Shown: one piece after another, positions 61,469 to 64,000 of the stretch | Layout of the letters: every line of letters starts with the position of its first letter | Numbering within the stretch: position 1 is the stretch's first letter | Assembly (NCBI GenBank): GCA_013398295.1 | Contig: VZSF01009129.1 | Span: 53,118-117,117 of the forward strand | Length of the DNA: 64,000 nt | Direction of reading: 5' to 3' | From: Chionis minor | Lineage: Eukaryota > Chordata > Aves > Charadriiformes > Chionididae | Position numbers and translations under genes: made by a program | Notes under the pieces: model-generated | Told to the model about the DNA's origin: nothing | The model's input: only the letters and a program-made list of their open reading frames with translations | Databases searched by the model: none

Positions 61469-64000
61469 GTATGAACAAGAGCTCTAATATACTCTCTGGC
61501 AGCTTGTAGGCACTCAGGAAGTTATTTCTCCGTTGTGTAAGCGTTTGTATGGACAGGTACCTCACCCAAAACGCCATGGACGATGCATTGACACTTCACT
61601 GTGGAAGTTCTAGTGACTGACTGGGTCTTAAGGACTTACTCATGGACATCTTACAGCTAAAGGAGCATCGGAGAGGGCTAGATAAATCAGGCAGAGCCTC
61701 TTTTTACAACTGCTGCTTTTACAAAGAGCATCTATTGCCAGAGCTGTCAATCTGCAAGCAGAAGTCAAAGCTCTTTGGGAGACAGAAAGAAACACTTGCA
61801 CAGCAGTAACGTATGAAGAAAAAAATGCTCATGCCTTCATGAGCTATGACTCATTTTTCACAGGTGGAAAACCTGTCAACTCACTAAAAAAATTTAAAAA
61901 ATAAAAAAATCCTTCTTCCACTATGAACATTAGAAAGCTCCTTCAGAAAAATATGGTCTTTTCTTGGTCTTGTATTGGAACTTCTTTTTTATTGGGAAGA
62001 CATATGCTTATTAGTGGGAGAAGTTAAATGTCTCCCTGTTTTAGACCAACAAATACTAAAGTCCTGTCCCAGCTGTGACAGGAGAGTAGTTATATCCCGT
62101 GACTACTTAACACAAGAATAACTAGAGTAAGGATATAAGAAACAATCATAGCAATGTCAACTTCAGATAAAAATGATCTTTTTCATGTGAACTAGTTTGC
62201 ATACTCTAGCTATGTTGACCCTTAAAGTGCAGCCAGTTACAGATCAAAACACAGCAAACGTGTAAAAGCATGAGGCAACTTTTGCAGCTGTCTAGTATTG
62301 AAAGTGAAGAACTCTGTGTATCAAGCTGCTGGGAGGGTATGGAGCTGGAGGCAGAATATAATCATCCAGTCTGAAATGCTCTAGGGACAAACATTTCTGA
62401 ATGTTTGATACCTTTCCTGGAATTTCACGTACCCCAGGGCATGTGGCCTTGCCAGTAGGAATGACCACAGTGACCTAAAACAGTGCCACATCCTGGTCCA
62501 CGTGTTATTTAGTGCCATAGTCTGCCATCCACCTCTCATGCTGGAACAAATTTGCTTGGCTAATTAAGTCTGACAACGCTGGTGTCAGGGCAAAACTACT
62601 GTTCTGGAGCACAAAGCAGAAGAAAACCAAGGCGATCTATTCTGAACGGTAATTTGGTATTACGGTAGGTTGATCTGAACAACCTCTGCTTAAAAGCAAT
62701 CCCCCAAATTTACTGTCTTAAAAAGTAGCATATTTGTTATTCATATTTAACTGAATCCAGTGCTATAAATCTGAGATGGTCATGCAAAGAGGGCCTGGGT
62801 AACTGTCCTATAGGTGTGGGGCAGCAAAGAATGGGTTAATAAGAAATTTTCTGGGGGTTGGACTGTTCTGTTTCCAAAAAATAGAATCTTTAAAATCACT
62901 GCTGTCATAAACCAACATAGAGGAGACTTTTGTCAAGGGAAAGTCAATGTATTTACTATTCTGTGTTTAACTTTCCAACATCCTTTTTCCTCTCAATTAA
63001 ATTTGCAGAAACTTTTCAGAGCTTTCAGCTTCTGATTAAAAAGACTGAATTTAATATGGTGAGGGGTCTAGACTGGTGAGAAGCTACAAGTCTCCTTCTA
63101 AATATGCCGGGCTGCATGGGGAATATAGAAGAAAAGTCTTTAGACATTCAATGTTTTTCTGTAACTCAGGGGACAAAAAGTCTAAATCTTTAATAAAAAA
63201 AAAGACATAAAATTCAGATGGACCAAACTGGAATATTTTATTTTTAAAACTTTTAAACATCTGTTTCAGTTGTGGCCCACCATTTTTGCAGCTGTCAACA
63301 GTGCAGGGCTGATGCAAAGGCTGTGGAGATTTCAGTAAGGTGTAATGAGCAGGTTAGCATCCCGAGTAATTACTAGTACAGCACTGCCCAAAGGAATTGC
63401 CATGTGTTTTAACTCCGTAACCATGGGGCGGGGGAGGGATTTTACATTAACAAATACGCTCGAAGGAAGCTTGCAGCTTTGCTCTGTGAATGAATGACCT
63501 GGCACGTGCTTTCTCTCTGTTCTGGGTACTTCTTGTTTTCCTTTCTGCTTCTCTCAGGATCAGCCAGCTTTACTGGCCAAGTGGTCAGCTATGCTTCGTG
63601 GGAAGCGCCCATTCCACCCATCCATCCAGGTACAAAGCCTTCCTGCCATCTGGTGCCTGCCGGTCCGTGTGCCTGGGTCCTCCTCACCCACCCTCTTCTC
63701 CAGACTTCACTCGCCTAACCGATCCTCCCATGACTATTTCATCCTCACCGCAACAGACTTGCTTTTTTGCTCAAAGCATAAATATTTTATTTCTAACCTA
63801 ATGCTTCTGCCTCCCTGCGATATCCTGGCCAGGACTGCAAGAATGAGTCTGTGTTTAATTTGCCCAGCATACTGCAGGCAGGTTTTTAATATGGCAGAAT
63901 TGGCCATAAGTTACACATCCCAGAATTAGAGACTCTTGTTTAATAGCCTGGGACTTGCTGGAGCTGCACACCGTGCGTGAGACCATCGTGTGACAGAGCT
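61469..64000 (+). other. MAB21L3: MAB21L3 intron 2 (to window edge)
   Basis: About 2.5 kb of unique sequence with no exon resembling the next conserved MAB21L3 block and no CR1 copy. The gene continues beyond the right edge. Confidence 0.65.

Overview
The window is nuclear genomic DNA from a bird, or less likely another sauropsid. Coding exons are split by GT-AG introns, a CpG-rich promoter sits at the left end, and several CR1 LINEs end in the ATTCTRTG-type tail typical of avian CR1. I see no prokaryotic operon, CRISPR array, phage or plasmid. The order SLC22A15 then MAB21L3, both on the + strand, matches the order in human 1p13.

Left part (about 120-38,390): a complete 12-exon SLC22A15 gene. 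The start codon is at 451 in a CpG island and the stop ends at 36,205. The exon lengths (87, 213, 133, 165, 130, 216, 141, 86, 121, 73, 189 and 87 bp) sum to 1,641 bp, or 546 codons plus stop. Reading frame is kept across every junction, and the product is a 12-TM MFS transporter of the organic cation/zwitterion family. Introns carry CR1 copies (introns 5, 6, 8 and 10), a pair of 118-bp direct repeats flanking exon 3, and a hairpin/minisatellite block in intron 8. The 3' UTR is AU-rich, with candidate poly(A) signals near 37,324 and 38,365.

Middle part (about 38,391-55,838): intergenic, or possibly a distal 3' UTR extension. It holds one CR1 fragment, small hairpins and one ambiguous base. 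I found no supportable protein-coding gene there.

Right part (55,839-64,000): the 5' end of MAB21L3. Two coding exons are visible (16 and 47 codons) and the rest lies beyond the window. Intron 1 contains an antisense CR1 fragment, then a sense CR1 whose 3' end abuts a decayed partial copy of MAB21L3 coding exon 2 (82 bp, 5 mismatches, in-frame TGA, donor GT retained). This CR1/exon chimera is the most unusual object in the window.

The two genes are unrelated neighbours: one is a plasma-membrane solute carrier, the other a Mab21-family protein. I found no evidence of a new multi-gene system. The points worth a second look concern splicing, start-site choice and repeat-driven rearrangement.
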